A stretch of 64,000 nucleotides of DNA from Phycisphaerales bacterium (lineage in GTDB: Bacteria; Planctomycetota; Phycisphaerae; Phycisphaerales; UBA1924), in NCBI GenBank assembly GCA_023382935.1, contig JAHDXL010000001.1, forward strand, positions 531,003 through 595,002. Reading direction: 5' to 3'. Below, one piece after another: positions 51,020-60,131 of the stretch. The position numbers and the translations under genes were made by a program. Every line of letters begins with the position of its first letter. Positions within the stretch are counted from its first letter, which is position 1. The notes beneath the pieces are model-generated. The model made no database searches and was not told the origin of the DNA. It saw only the letters and a program-made list of their open reading frames with translations.

Positions 51020-52162
51020 TCAGCGGCGCGACATCTCGGTCGCCAAGTCACCCACATCCTGCCCGTCGTTCAACTTGCGCATCGAGAGATAGAGCACCGA
51101 CGAGGCCGACCCGATGTAACTGACCACGAACGAGGCAACCACCAGCGACAGAAGCGAGCGCCAGAAGTCGAGCACCGCCGCGGCGGCGGCGCGCGTGCCT
51201 TCCAGCGGCGGGTCACCCGGGCTGGGCGTGACAATCGCCGAGTCCTCGGCCGCCAGCAGCAGGCTCATGCTCCGCGTGGCCAGTTCGTGTCCGGCGTGCA
51301 GCACCAGTTCCACCACGGCGGTGAGCAGCACGCCCATGACGACCAGCAGCGCGACGTAGATGACATAGCGCAGCGGGCGTCCGAGGACATAGGCCATGGA
51401 CCGCTGAATCGCGTCGAAGGCATCCGGTCCTTCGCAGGCCAGCGCCGGGGGCACCAGCAGGAGCCCGGCTGCCCACAGCGCGGCCACGAAGGCCATCGCC
51501 ACGCACAGGACCAGCCCGAGGCCCCACAGCACGGCCGACAGCACATCGAGGACCGGAAAGGAGATCAGCAGCCACCCGCCGCCGGCGATCACCGCCAGCA
51601 GGATGCCGATCAGCGCCGGCACGCCGAACACGCCGAGCATCATCGACCCGAGGCGCTGCACCCCGCGCGCCACGCTGACGGTCCATGCCTCGGGCGCATG
51701 GACGCCGAATTCCCAGGCTGCCGAACGCGCGATGGCAAACCAGCCGACCAGGAACAACATGACCATCGGCAGGCCCAGCACGACCGAACTGACGGGAAAC
51801 TCTCGCAGCAATTGGGCCGGTGCGTGCAGAAAAACCGCCTGCGCGCCGATCCACAATCGCGGCAGCGGCAACTGCCAGATCCGCATCAGGTCGATCGACC
51901 CAATCGTGTCGCCCAGGCGCTCGAACGCCCCCCCGAACACTTCGCCGGCCCGCGATCCGAACGAAACCTCCGACCACAGGCGATTCAGCGAGCCAAGCAC
52001 CCCCACCCCCACCAGCGTGCAGGCCGCCAAGAACAGTCGCTGCGGCGAGAACGCCAGTCCCCCTGCCTGCAACAGCCGCGGCCAGACCAACTCGTTCAGG
52101 AGGTCCGCCAGCGTCAGATCTGGAAAGCGGGCCCGACCCTTCGGTTCATTTCCGTTCGACAT
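51020..52162 (-). CDS. Polytopic membrane protein of unknown function
   Basis: A 380-residue inner-membrane protein with about six hydrophobic segments (about residues 40-60, 120-145, 165-200, 205-240, 265-290, 335-360). No catalytic motif was recognised. GGAG sits 5 bases before the ATG at 52162. The frame continues far upstream but only as low-complexity antisense of the next gene. It faces that gene, another membrane protein, divergently across 51 bases. Confidence 0.65.
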   Translation of the reverse strand: MSNGNEPKGRARFPDLTLADLLNELVWPRLLQAGGLAFSPQRLFLAACTLVGVGVLGSLNRLWSEVSFGSRAGEVFGGAFERLGDTIGSIDLMRIWQLPLPRLWIGAQAVFLHAPAQLLREFPVSSVVLGLPMVMLFLVGWFAIARSAAWEFGVHAPEAWTVSVARGVQRLGSMMLGVFGVPALIGILLAVIAGGGWLLISFPVLDVLSAVLWGLGLVLCVAMAFVAALWAAGLLLVPPALACEGPDAFDAIQRSMAYVLGRPLRYVIYVALLVVMGVLLTAVVELVLHAGHELATRSMSLLLAAEDSAIVTPSPGDPPLEGTRAAAAAVLDFWRSLLSLVVASFVVSYIGSASSVLYLSMRKLNDGQDVGDLATEMSRR

Positions 52163-52213
52163 CGTCGCTCCGCAGGCTTGCCATCCGCCCTCGAACCGCC
52201 CAAGATCCGTTCC

Positions 52214-53095
52214 ATGGTACGAACTGTTGGACGCTGGATGCTGCCGGTCCTGGCCCTGTTCCTCGTGGGCCCGGTCATCACCCTTCCACTGGCCGGCCTC
52301 CGCGGGATCGACGCGGGGCATGATGTCTCGCTCCTGGTCGGCTCCAGCCCGGCGCTGGGGGTGATCCTCGGGCTGGCGCTGCTCGCGGCCACGACTGTTT
52401 ACGGGCTGCTCTCGGCCCGGTTCGTGGACGCCCGCACCGGCACCCTTTCGGCCGGCTTCGTGCTGGCCTGGGGAGCCTGGCGCACGGGAAACATGGAATG
52501 GCTTTTCCGCCTCGAGCCTTCGGCGGGCACGCTGATCCGGCTGTCCGTGGAAGCGGGCATGGTCGGCGTCGGCGCAATGCTGATCGCCCTGCTCATCGCC
52601 TCCTCGGGTCGCCCGCGATCGGAAACTCCGCACGCTGACCTGCCCGGCCCGCACCTGGGCAGCCTCCGGCAACTCGTTCAACCTCAGGTTCTCGCAGGAG
52701 TTGCAGCCGGTGCCCTGGCCGGGCTGGTCATCGCCCATCTGGTCGCCTTCAATCCCCTGCGGGGTCAGGCTCTGGTCGCCTCGGTATTCGCTTCGATCGC
52801 CGCCGGAGCGGTTGCCAGGCTTGTCATCCGCGCCGCGGCCAACCGCGAGGCCCCGTCGGCCTCGCCCTACGCGGCCGTCCTGCTGGCGGGCATGGCCGGG
52901 CCCCTGATCGGATTCATCAAGCCCGGGGCTGCCCATCTGGAGGACGCCGCACTGCAAGGGACGCTGCTGGGGCCCCTGCTTGTGCAGCCGCTGGACTGGG
53001 CCGCGGGCATGCTCATCGGCACCCCCATCGGCCTGGCCTGGGCGGGGGCGGCCGTTCACAAGGCGCATGACGTCGAATCTGCGTCATCGCGCTGA
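52214..53095 (+). CDS. Membrane protein of unknown function
   Basis: A 293-residue protein with about six to seven hydrophobic segments (about residues 8-30, 40-65, 105-130, 160-180, 190-205, 220-240, 250-280). Glycine- and alanine-rich helices (GLVIAHLVAFNP, GMAGPLIGFIKPG) resemble transporter-like segments, but no family was recognised. No Shine-Dalgarno or clear -10 box is seen before the ATG. Confidence 0.6.
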   Translation: MVRTVGRWMLPVLALFLVGPVITLPLAGLRGIDAGHDVSLLVGSSPALGVILGLALLAATTVYGLLSARFVDARTGTLSAGFVLAWGAWRTGNMEWLFRLEPSAGTLIRLSVEAGMVGVGAMLIALLIASSGRPRSETPHADLPGPHLGSLRQLVQPQVLAGVAAGALAGLVIAHLVAFNPLRGQALVASVFASIAAGAVARLVIRAAANREAPSASPYAAVLLAGMAGPLIGFIKPGAAHLEDAALQGTLLGPLLVQPLDWAAGMLIGTPIGLAWAGAAVHKAHDVESASSR

Positions 53096-53134
53096 ACGAA
53101 GACGGGCGGGCCTGCAGCCCCCACGAGGATCACC

Positions 53135-53944
53135 ATGACTCCCCCCGCCAAAGACGCCTCCGCCATTCCCGACGTCCAGGCGTCGGCCGACATCCGCCAG
53201 GTACCCATTGACAAGGTGGGCGTCAAGGACGTCACCTACCCCGTCCGCCTGCGCAATCGCGACGGCGGCGAGCAGACCACCGTCGCATCCATCAACATGT
53301 ACGTCGCCCTGCCCCATACCCAGAAGGGCACGCACATGAGCCGTTTCCTCGAGGTGCTCAATGATCACACCGGAGAGCCGGTCACGCCCGACCGCATCCC
53401 GGTCATCACCCGCGCCATCTGCCATCGCCTCGAGGCCGAGGAGGCTCACTTCGAGGCCCGCTTCACCTACTTCATCAAGAAGTTTGCTCCCGTCACCCGC
53501 CAGCCCGGGCTGATGAACTACGAAGTGGTCTTCGAGTGCACCGCCAACAGCCACGAGGACTTCATCCTCTCCGTGTCGGCCCCGGCCACCAGCCTGTGCC
53601 CGTGCTCGAAGGAAATCTCCGAGTACGGCGCCCACAACCAGCGCTGCCGCATCGAGGCCAAGGTTCGCTTCAACGGCACCCTGTGGATCGAGGATCTCGT
53701 TGAACTGCTGGAAGGAGCCGCGTCACACCCCGTCTACGCCGTGCTCAAGCGCCCGGACGAAAAGTTCGTGACCGAGAAGGCCTTTGAGAACCCCAAGTTC
53801 GTCGAGGACATCGTCCGCGACCTGGCGCTGGCCCTGGAAGACGACCCGCGCATCACCTGGTACTCGATCAACTCGGAGAACTACGAGTCGATCCACAGCC
53901 ACAACGCGTATGCCCAACTCACGCGGACCAAACCCAGAGGCTGA
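53135..53944 (+). CDS. folE2: GTP cyclohydrolase IB (FolE2)
   Basis: A 269-residue enzyme that converts GTP to 7,8-dihydroneopterin triphosphate for folate and other pterins. Family hallmarks are ALPHTQKGTHMSRFLEVL (about residues 59-76), EAHFEARFTYF, the metal-binding cysteine in SLCPCSKEISEYGAHNQR (about 151-168) and the C-terminal SINSENYESIHSHNAYA. Length is typical. Some family members replace zinc with other metals. GAGGATCACC precedes the ATG. It is independent of the RibBA-like gene at 56886, which also uses GTP-derived chemistry in other species. Confidence 0.95.
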   Translation: MTPPAKDASAIPDVQASADIRQVPIDKVGVKDVTYPVRLRNRDGGEQTTVASINMYVALPHTQKGTHMSRFLEVLNDHTGEPVTPDRIPVITRAICHRLEAEEAHFEARFTYFIKKFAPVTRQPGLMNYEVVFECTANSHEDFILSVSAPATSLCPCSKEISEYGAHNQRCRIEAKVRFNGTLWIEDLVELLEGAASHPVYAVLKRPDEKFVTEKAFENPKFVEDIVRDLALALEDDPRITWYSINSENYESIHSHNAYAQLTRTKPRG

Positions 53945-53969
53945 AGGCGTACGGCGAGTCGCGGAGATC

Positions 53970-53995
53970 ACGCGGAGGACGCGTGCCCTCCGCGT
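53970..53995. terminator. Bidirectional hairpin between folE2 and the 54002 gene
   Basis: ACGCGGAGG (53970-53978) and CCTCCGCGT (53987-53995) form a perfect 9-bp stem with an 8-base loop in the 57-base gap between convergent genes. No T-tract is seen. Confidence 0.5.
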
Positions 53996-54001
53996 GCCTC
54001 G

Positions 54002-55702
54002 TTACGGGCATCCCGCGCTGAAGGCCCCCAGGAACGCCTGCACGTCGAAGAAGTTGAACTGTCCGTCATCGACAAAGTCGGCCCGGTCATCGTGCGCGCT
54101 GAACAACGCCAGGAACTGCTGCACGTCAAAGAAGTTCAGCACCCCGTCATCGTTCATGTCGGCCGCGCACGGCGCTGCAATCAGCACGATCCCGGCCGCG
54201 CTCGGCCCGCCCAGCCCCGCAATCTCCGCGCCCGTCAGCGCCGTGTCCGCGAAGTAGTAGTTGGCCAGGTACACCACCTCCGACCGCCCGCCGGCAAGGT
54301 CGGCGAACAGGGAGAAGGTCGATGACAGCAGCGTCGGGCCTGTCGAACCCGGATGATTCCCGCTCGACTGTGCCCACGGATTGGGAAAACCGCCCCAACT
54401 CGACCAGGCCGCCGGGCTGACCGGCTCGTCATCGCCGTACGTTGGCGCCGTCGGATCGACCGCGCAATACAGCCAGTCGGCCTCGATGTTGCCCACGTAC
54501 ACGCCGTTGAGATACACCCGGCTGGCGCTGGCCGTGAAGTAATCGCACGCCACCGCCAAGCGGAACCATTGATTGGGCCCGATGCCGATGGGGATGTACT
54601 GCGAGAAGTCGTCGCTGTTGTACCCGATCCGGGTCACGCCGCCCGAGTTGCGAATGAACAGGTCGGCCGAACTGTTGTTGTTGGCGCTGTCCTCGAGCAG
54701 GGCCACGGGAAACTCGCGCACCACGGTGTTGGCCGGATAGTCGGCGTACCAACTTGACGCGGGGATGTACATGTCCCAGATCATGGTCCACTGCCCGAAG
54801 AACTCGCCGGGGAACTCCGGCCGCAGCATCGGCCCCACGCTCAGCCCGATGCCGCGCCGGTCCTTGGCCAGCCCCGTGGTCAGGTTGCGTGCCGGGCTGG
54901 TGACGTACACCGTGTCCACCTGGCCGCCCGGACCAGGAATGCCCAGGGCCGTGGTGGTCGCAAAACTCGACTGCGCGTCGGTGACGCCCACGGGAGTCGT
55001 CGGATCGGGCGTATCGAGACTGCCGACCCCGCCGAGAATGGGCGCAAAGGCCGGGTCGTCCATGTAGCGCATCATCCCACCCGCGCTTCCGGGAGCCGAG
55101 TCGAGCGAACCGTCAAAGTGCCACTCGCTCTCCTGAGGGGCCGACGGAGCCCAGGTCTGGATGGTCGCCGACCCGCTGGTGACTTCCATCGAGCCGGCCA
55201 AGATGCCCAACGGGATGTTGATGTCGTAGACGCGGAACTGTCCCACGCCGGTGTTGCTCACGGCCACCGACATCGACAGGCCCATCTGGATGCCGGAAAA
55301 CTCGCCCTGGTACCGCTGCATGAACACCTGGTTGACCGGGTTGGGCAGCCCGCCGGCATAATTGCGGCTGAACCCGTGCAGGACGCGCGAGCCGCCGGGC
55401 TGAATGGCGTCCAGCGCCTGGTCAAGCGTCGAGCCGTTGGGAATGAACGAGCCCATCAACCCGCTGGTGGCCACCACGCCGGCAATGTCGTAGCGGTAGC
55501 CCGAAGCGGGGAGGATGTACTGCGGCGTGCCCGGGGGCAGGGGATTGGCGAAACTGTCGCGGTACTGGTCCGGGAAGCAGGGCCCGAACAACTGGCAGCG
55601 CAGCGACACCCCGGCCGCATTCACCACCACGTCGTTGTCCGCCTGCCCCAGCGCCGAAGCCGCAAGACCGCACGCCAACGCCACACACCAGGTTCCCCGC
55701 AT
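54002..55702 (-). CDS. Secreted protein with dockerin-like tail (LamG-like body)
   Basis: A 566-residue exported protein. Signal peptide [18 protein letters not shown]. The central part (about residues 300-490) looks like a concanavalin/LamG sandwich ([46 protein letters not shown]). The last 55 residues (512-566) begin with cysteine and hold two EF-hand-like loops, [12 protein letters not shown] and [12 protein letters not shown], ending AGCP. It probably binds carbohydrate or protein outside the cell and is tethered by the tail. GGAGG stands 8 bases before the ATG at 55702, which decides the start among several nearby ATGs. Confidence 0.82.
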   Translation of the reverse strand: MRGTWCVALACGLAASALGQADNDVVVNAAGVSLRCQLFGPCFPDQYRDSFANPLPPGTPQYILPASGYRYDIAGVVATSGLMGSFIPNGSTLDQALDAIQPGGSRVLHGFSRNYAGGLPNPVNQVFMQRYQGEFSGIQMGLSMSVAVSNTGVGQFRVYDINIPLGILAGSMEVTSGSATIQTWAPSAPQESEWHFDGSLDSAPGSAGGMMRYMDDPAFAPILGGVGSLDTPDPTTPVGVTDAQSSFATTTALGIPGPGGQVDTVYVTSPARNLTTGLAKDRRGIGLSVGPMLRPEFPGEFFGQWTMIWDMYIPASSWYADYPANTVVREFPVALLEDSANNNSSADLFIRNSGGVTRIGYNSDDFSQYIPIGIGPNQWFRLAVACDYFTASASRVYLNGVYVGNIEADWLYCAVDPTAPTYGDDEPVSPAAWSSWGGFPNPWAQSSGNHPGSTGPTLLSSTFSLFADLAGGRSEVVYLANYYFADTALTGAEIAGLGGPSAAGIVLIAAPCAADMNDDGVLNFFDVQQFLALFSAHDDRADFVDDGQFNFFDVQAFLGAFSAGCP

Positions 55703-55796
55703 TCCCATCTCCTCCATCTTGACGTCAACCCTCATCAACCCCGGCCAGGGGCTGGACAGTGTACCCGCTGGGCGCCAACTCCCAATGCGATTTGTG

Positions 55797-55802
55797 TACA
55801 CT
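55797..55802 (+). promoter_or_regulatory. Possible -10 box TACACT upstream of the prepilin gene
   Basis: TACACT lies 35 bases before the ATG at 55838. No convincing -35 is seen at 17 bases. Confidence 0.25.
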
Positions 55803-55837
55803 ACACGCGCACACCCGCACGGGGGATTTCCCGACCG

Positions 55838-56788
55838 ATGACCAGAAGCCGCGCTTTCACGCTCATCGAACTGCTGGTGGTGATCGCGATCATCGCGCTG
55901 CTCATCGGTATCCTGCTGCCCGCCCTAGCCCGCGCGCGCGACGCCGCCCGGCGGTCCGTGTGCCTGTCCAACACGCGCCAACTGGCGATGGCGTGCAACA
56001 CCTACTCGGGCGATAACACCCGGCAGCTCTACATGCCCACCTTCTTCTCGTGGGAGGACAACATCGGGTGGCTCTTCCCCGACTACATCTCGACGTATGA
56101 CGTGGCCATCTGCCCCAGCACCCGCAACCGCATCGAGCCGAACAACATGCTCTCCGACGTGTCGATGCTGGCCGACATCGAACTGCTCTACGGGCGCGAC
56201 TTCCCCTTCGACCTGTTCTTTCCCGCGCACGACGCGGCCGACGACTCCGGAGGACACTCCTACGAGACGTTCATCTGGTTCATGCCCGGCAAGTATCCCG
56301 ACGGACAACTAATGCCACCGCCCCCCTTCAACGGCTCGATCGGCAGCCAACTGGGGTGGCGCGCCCCCTCCGGCGTCGGCGGGGTCGGCATTCTCGCCGA
56401 GCCGGCGCCCTCGCCCGTGAAGACGCAGAACTCCGTCAAGTTCCCCTCGCGCACGCTGCTCATCCTCGACAACGACAACGACGACAACTCCAACCCCGTC
56501 GGCGTAGCGCTGGGCGTGGTCCGGCCCGAGGGCGGCACCACCAACTGGCCCGATGAGTGGAACAACCACAAGGCCGATGGACTTCACGCCGGCTTTGCGG
56601 ATGGCTCGGCCCGCTTCGTCAAGACCGGCGAAGATCTCGTCGAAACCTACATCGGCTCGCTTGAAGGCCCCGGCAGCGGCCCCAACCCCTCGTGGCCCAC
56701 CCAGTTTCTCGAACAGTACTCCCGCTACCGCATGCGCCCCTACACCTATCAGAACCGCTCGATCGACGAGTACTACCGCGTCGACTGA
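55838..56788 (+). CDS. Type IV pilin-like prepilin with planctomycete H-X9-DG-type end
   Basis: A 316-residue prepilin-like protein. The class III cleavage site and stalk helix are textbook: [20 protein letters not shown] at residues 5-24, with the glutamate at +5. The conserved [16 protein letters not shown] follows. Near the C-terminus the motif [19 protein letters not shown] is the H-X9-DG layout of planctomycete DUF1559-type proteins. Such proteins are processed by a prepilin peptidase and act in pseudopili or secretion. No peptidase or secretion genes are nearby. Confidence 0.88.
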   Translation: MTRSRAFTLIELLVVIAIIALLIGILLPALARARDAARRSVCLSNTRQLAMACNTYSGDNTRQLYMPTFFSWEDNIGWLFPDYISTYDVAICPSTRNRIEPNNMLSDVSMLADIELLYGRDFPFDLFFPAHDAADDSGGHSYETFIWFMPGKYPDGQLMPPPPFNGSIGSQLGWRAPSGVGGVGILAEPAPSPVKTQNSVKFPSRTLLILDNDNDDNSNPVGVALGVVRPEGGTTNWPDEWNNHKADGLHAGFADGSARFVKTGEDLVETYIGSLEGPGSGPNPSWPTQFLEQYSRYRMRPYTYQNRSIDEYYRVD

Positions 56789-56885
56789 GATGCGGTCCGA
56801 TCGACTTCTTCCCGCCGGCGATGCCGGGGAGGGAAGGGGACGCGGCATCGTCCGGCATGGAGCGCCTGTCTGAATCACACAGCGC

Positions 56886-58070
56886 TTACCGCCGCGTGAG
56901 CCCGACGGGAACCGCCACGCGCTCGACGATTTCTAGCCCGAACGCCCGCAGTTGCGGATAGTCCACATCGCTGTTGGTCAGCAGGCGCAACTTCGAGAGC
57001 CCCAGCGCCCGCAGGATCTGGCTGCCCACCCCATATTCGAGCACCGCGGGCGATACCGACAGGTGCGGGCGGTCCTGCTCGCTGCGATCGAGCAGCCGCG
57101 TCAGATGCCCCGACAGCCCGTCGCCCGTGTTGCTCGGTCGCAGGTACACGATCGCGCCGCGTCCCTCAGCCTGGATCATCCGCATCGACGCTCGCAGCGT
57201 CTGCCCCGTCGAAATCCCGCCGCCCGAATCAAGATCGTCGAAGATGTCGCCCAGCAGGTCGCGCCGATGCACACGCACCAGCGTCGGCTCGGGCGAGCCG
57301 ATGACGCTCCCGTCCTCGTCCAGCCGCCCCACGTCTCCGACCGTCAACGCGATGTGGGGCAGCGGATCAACGACGGCCCGGAACGCAAACAGGCGAAACA
57401 CCCCGTCCGGTGTCGCGATTGGGCTTCCGTGGCGCGGCTCCAGGCGCTCGATGATGTGCGACTGGCTCATCCGGTGCTCAATGATCTGCCGCACCGTGCA
57501 CATCTTGAGCCGGTGTCTGGCGCTGAACTCAGCCAGACTCTGCCCTCGCAGCATCTCCCCGTCGTCACCCATGATTTCGATGATGCAGGCCGCCGGATAC
57601 AGGCCCGCCAGGCGGCACAGGTCCAGCGATCCCTCTGTCTGACCGATGCGCACCAACACGCCCCCGTCGCGGCTGCGCAGCGGGTTGATGTGCCCGGGGC
57701 GCACGAAGTCCGAAGGCCCGGTCTTCGGATCGATAAGCATCTGGATCGTCCTGGCCCGCTCCCGAGCCGACACGCCGGTCGTGAACCCGTGCCTAGGGTG
57801 CCCGTCAACGGAGACCGTGAATGGCGTGCCGCGCATGGAGGTGTTCACCGCCGCCTGCGGGCTCAACTCAAGCCGATCGCAGTCGTGCTCAGTCAGGCTC
57901 AGGCACAGGTACCCACGGGCGGCCGTGAGCATGAACGTCACCGCCTCGGGTGTGACAAACTGGGCCGGGAGCACCAGGTCGCCCTCGTTCTCGCGGTCCT
58001 CGTCGTCGGCCAGCACGATCATCCGACCGGCTCGCAGTTCGTCGAGAATCTCGTCAATCGGGCTGAACAT
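56886..58070 (-). CDS. ribB: RibB (DHBP synthase) fused to a degraded RibA-like domain
   Basis: A 394-residue RibBA-length protein. The N-terminal half (about residues 1-205) is 3,4-dihydroxy-2-butanone-4-phosphate synthase, which makes the four-carbon donor of riboflavin: DDEDRENEGDL (about 22-32), RPGHINPLRSRDGG and GQTEGSLDLCRLAGLYPA are intact. The C-terminal GTP cyclohydrolase II-like half keeps ALTVGDV and EYGVGSQILRALGLSKLRLL but has lost the zinc cysteines: the VHxxC...CDC region reads VRVHRRDLLGDIFDDLDSGG. The catalytic QEGRGIG is PSNTGDG. It therefore looks like RibB with a structural RibA remnant. TACCAT ends 6 bases before the ATG. Confidence 0.9.
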   Translation of the reverse strand: MFSPIDEILDELRAGRMIVLADDEDRENEGDLVLPAQFVTPEAVTFMLTAARGYLCLSLTEHDCDRLELSPQAAVNTSMRGTPFTVSVDGHPRHGFTTGVSARERARTIQMLIDPKTGPSDFVRPGHINPLRSRDGGVLVRIGQTEGSLDLCRLAGLYPAACIIEIMGDDGEMLRGQSLAEFSARHRLKMCTVRQIIEHRMSQSHIIERLEPRHGSPIATPDGVFRLFAFRAVVDPLPHIALTVGDVGRLDEDGSVIGSPEPTLVRVHRRDLLGDIFDDLDSGGGISTGQTLRASMRMIQAEGRGAIVYLRPSNTGDGLSGHLTRLLDRSEQDRPHLSVSPAVLEYGVGSQILRALGLSKLRLLTNSDVDYPQLRAFGLEIVERVAVPVGLTRR

Positions 58071-58076
58071 GCTGCG

Positions 58077-58105
58077 ATGGTAGCCTGTTCTCGCAGAGGT
58101 CCCAA
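58077..58105 (-). promoter_or_regulatory. Promoter of the RibBA-like gene
   Basis: TACCAT (58077-58082) ends 6 bases before the ATG at 58070. TTGGGA (58100-58105), a partial -35, is placed 17 bases upstream. This is the best -35/-10 pair among the leaderless-type starts. Confidence 0.5.
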
Positions 58106-58145
58106 CGGGCTCATCGGACCCGTGCCGCGGCGAACGGCTCGCTTC

Positions 58146-59330
58146 TCAGAACATGTCCGGCATGCTCGAACCGCTCGCCGGGAAGACGACATCGAGCGCA
58201 TCGACCTGCGCATCGTCGCCCTCGATTAGACCCATCAGTCGCAACTGTCGCGCCGAAAGGTGCCCGCCACAGAGCGCCGCCAGCGCCCGGTCGGTCAGCC
58301 TGGCCCCGTCGTGTCCACCGCGGGATACATGCCCGCCCCCGCCTTCCAATTCCAGCCTCCAGTGCCCACTCTGTTCTTCAAAGACCTGATCGACCAGTTC
58401 AAACGACGCCGCGCCACGCAGCCCGCGCGCATACCCGCGCCCCTCGAGCGCACGCCGCACATCGATCACCCGCAGCATCCAGTGGTCTGTCAGGTCCATC
58501 GCATAGCGCCGATCGTCGAGCATGCCCAGCAGCGGGTGCGAGGGGCCCCCGAAGAAGGTCACCCTGCCCGCGATGGAGGAAAATCCGCCAAGGAACGCCA
58601 TCAGCGCGCGCATACCACCGGGCGTTCGGGCCCCCAGATCGGTCACCTCCAGCACCTGCGGCTGGCAGGGGTCGGCCGACCCCGCCTGGTGCAGGTACAC
58701 ATACGCCTCGATTTCGCCTCGATCATCGCGCGTGACAAACCCGCGCATGGGTGTCCCGCGCCAGTTCTCGATGCGTGCCCACACGTAGGGGCCTCGATCC
58801 AAGTGCCCGTCACACCGCGAAGCCCACGCCTGGTAGCAGTTCTTCACCTGCTCGACCGCGCCGGTCGGCAGTTCTTCAAACTGCCGCGACCCGCCTGGCA
58901 GCAGGTGCAGCGGCACACTGATCCTGAACCGGCATCCGGCCTGCTCAAATCCCACAGACCGGTACAGCGGGTGCATCGCCGAGTACAGACCCGATAACGC
59001 CGCCCCCTCACGTCCCATTTCGCGCACGGCTTCGTGCATCATCCAGCGAGCCACTCCGCGCCCACGGAAGCCGGGGTCCACCGCCACGCCGGCCACCCCG
59101 GTCAGGGGCACGCTGCGCCCCCCGTAGTAGATCCCCATCGGGATGAGCATCAGCACCGACGCCACGCGGTCCCCGGCCATCACCCGCCGGAACAGGGTGC
59201 GCCCAGACCGCTCAATCCACTCGCGGGCCTTTTCCGGGCTCATCCCGAACGCGATCGCCAGAATCTTTGCTTCGGCGTCAAGGTCGCTACCCAAAGGCAA
59301 CGTTTCGTATCGCAGTCCGACATCACCCAT
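58146..59330 (-). CDS. Eis-like GNAT N-acetyltransferase
   Basis: A 394-residue acetyltransferase of the Eis type: an N-terminal GNAT domain, a second GNAT-like domain and a sterol-carrier-like C-terminal domain. The acetyl-CoA loop is VAVDPGFRGRGVARWM (about residues 82-97). SAMHPLYRSVGF (about 117-128) carries the family tyrosine used as general acid. The chain ends in SSMPDMF; in mycobacterial Eis the carboxylate of a C-terminal phenylalanine serves as general base. The substrate, amines or aminoglycoside-like compounds in the family, is unknown here. GGGGAGAAG precedes the ATG. Confidence 0.85.
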   Translation of the reverse strand: MGDVGLRYETLPLGSDLDAEAKILAIAFGMSPEKAREWIERSGRTLFRRVMAGDRVASVLMLIPMGIYYGGRSVPLTGVAGVAVDPGFRGRGVARWMMHEAVREMGREGAALSGLYSAMHPLYRSVGFEQAGCRFRISVPLHLLPGGSRQFEELPTGAVEQVKNCYQAWASRCDGHLDRGPYVWARIENWRGTPMRGFVTRDDRGEIEAYVYLHQAGSADPCQPQVLEVTDLGARTPGGMRALMAFLGGFSSIAGRVTFFGGPSHPLLGMLDDRRYAMDLTDHWMLRVIDVRRALEGRGYARGLRGAASFELVDQVFEEQSGHWRLELEGGGGHVSRGGHDGARLTDRALAALCGGHLSARQLRLMGLIEGDDAQVDALDVVFPASGSSMPDMF

Positions 59331-59397
59331 CGTGCGCTTCTCCCCGGCAGGCGGGCCAATGCGGATTCATAGGTCCGTTCATTGGCCCCTCGTGCTC

Positions 59398-59901
59398 TCA
59401 ACCATGTGCGGGATACTCGACAAACCCGAGATGCATGGCTGCATGCTTGAGATGCAAATGCAACCACTGTTCGTGCGTCAAGGAGCCAAAAAGCGGACTT
59501 GGCTGTCGCATTTGTTCGCCCGAATGGATGCGTGCCAACTGCGTGCGCAGCAACGCGATGCCGGCTCCATGGGTGATGTCCGGGTCAGGCAGGCTGGACA
59601 CCGCGTCCTTCGGAAGCCGGATCCCGCGCGGCACGGGTCCGTCACCCATCGCAAGGCGCTTGAACACCAAGCGACCGAGCACTCGCACCGGCAGGGGCGG
59701 GCGGCCGTCAAAGCCGTCATACGAGCAACGGACAAACTTGCCCAGATGCTCGCAAATCTGCCCGAGCGTCCAGTTTCCCGTCGTGCGAAGGGTTCCCGCC
59801 GCCGAAGCCGCTTCGATACGGGCCAGTTCGGCCTCCAGAGATTCCAGCGAGCCGAATCGCAGGCTTCGGTGAGCCGCCGTTCTGGTGTTGATCGTCGCCA
59901 T
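59398..59901 (-). CDS. DUF1569 protein
   Basis: A 167-residue protein of the DUF1569/DinB-like fold, with GNWTLGQICEHLGKFVRCSYDG (two segments; His about residue 52) and the C-terminal HLHLKHAAMHLGFVEYP. The spaced histidines suggest a metal site as in DinB-like proteins. Function is unknown. GGGGAGG lies upstream of the ATG at 59901, about 9 bases away. Confidence 0.78.
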   Translation of the reverse strand: MATINTRTAAHRSLRFGSLESLEAELARIEAASAAGTLRTTGNWTLGQICEHLGKFVRCSYDGFDGRPPLPVRVLGRLVFKRLAMGDGPVPRGIRLPKDAVSSLPDPDITHGAGIALLRTQLARIHSGEQMRQPSPLFGSLTHEQWLHLHLKHAAMHLGFVEYPAHG

Positions 59902-60037
59902 GGTGCCATTCCTCCCCGATCGGGGCGTCGCCCGTGTGCCCCTTTGGCGGCCGATCCTCGTCGCGCCGGACCATGCGCCGAAACGCCGCGTGAGTCAGGG
60001 CGCCCGATTTCGCTTTCTGTGTGCGCAGACCACTTTC

Positions 60038-60055
60038 AGCGGAGAGGCCTCCGCT
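60038..60055. repeat. Hairpin AGCGGAG/CTCCGCT
   Basis: A 7-bp stem with a 4-base AGGC loop lies in the 230-base gap between the divergent DUF1569 and S1 peptidase genes. A related GCGGAAGCCTCCGC element lies near 49690. No gene is seen in the gap. Confidence 0.4.
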
Positions 60056-60131
60056 TCCGTCGCGTGATGATGAAGAGAGCAGGATCCGTTCGGGTTCCGC
60101 ACGTCCACATTCAGTAGAGGGAGCATTCACA

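Noticed and set aside
52163-53068. Upstream extension of the 51020 membrane protein frame
   Set aside because: Antisense of the divergent membrane protein gene and made of low-complexity Gly/Arg/Gln-rich sequence; the ATG at 52162 has GGAG before it.
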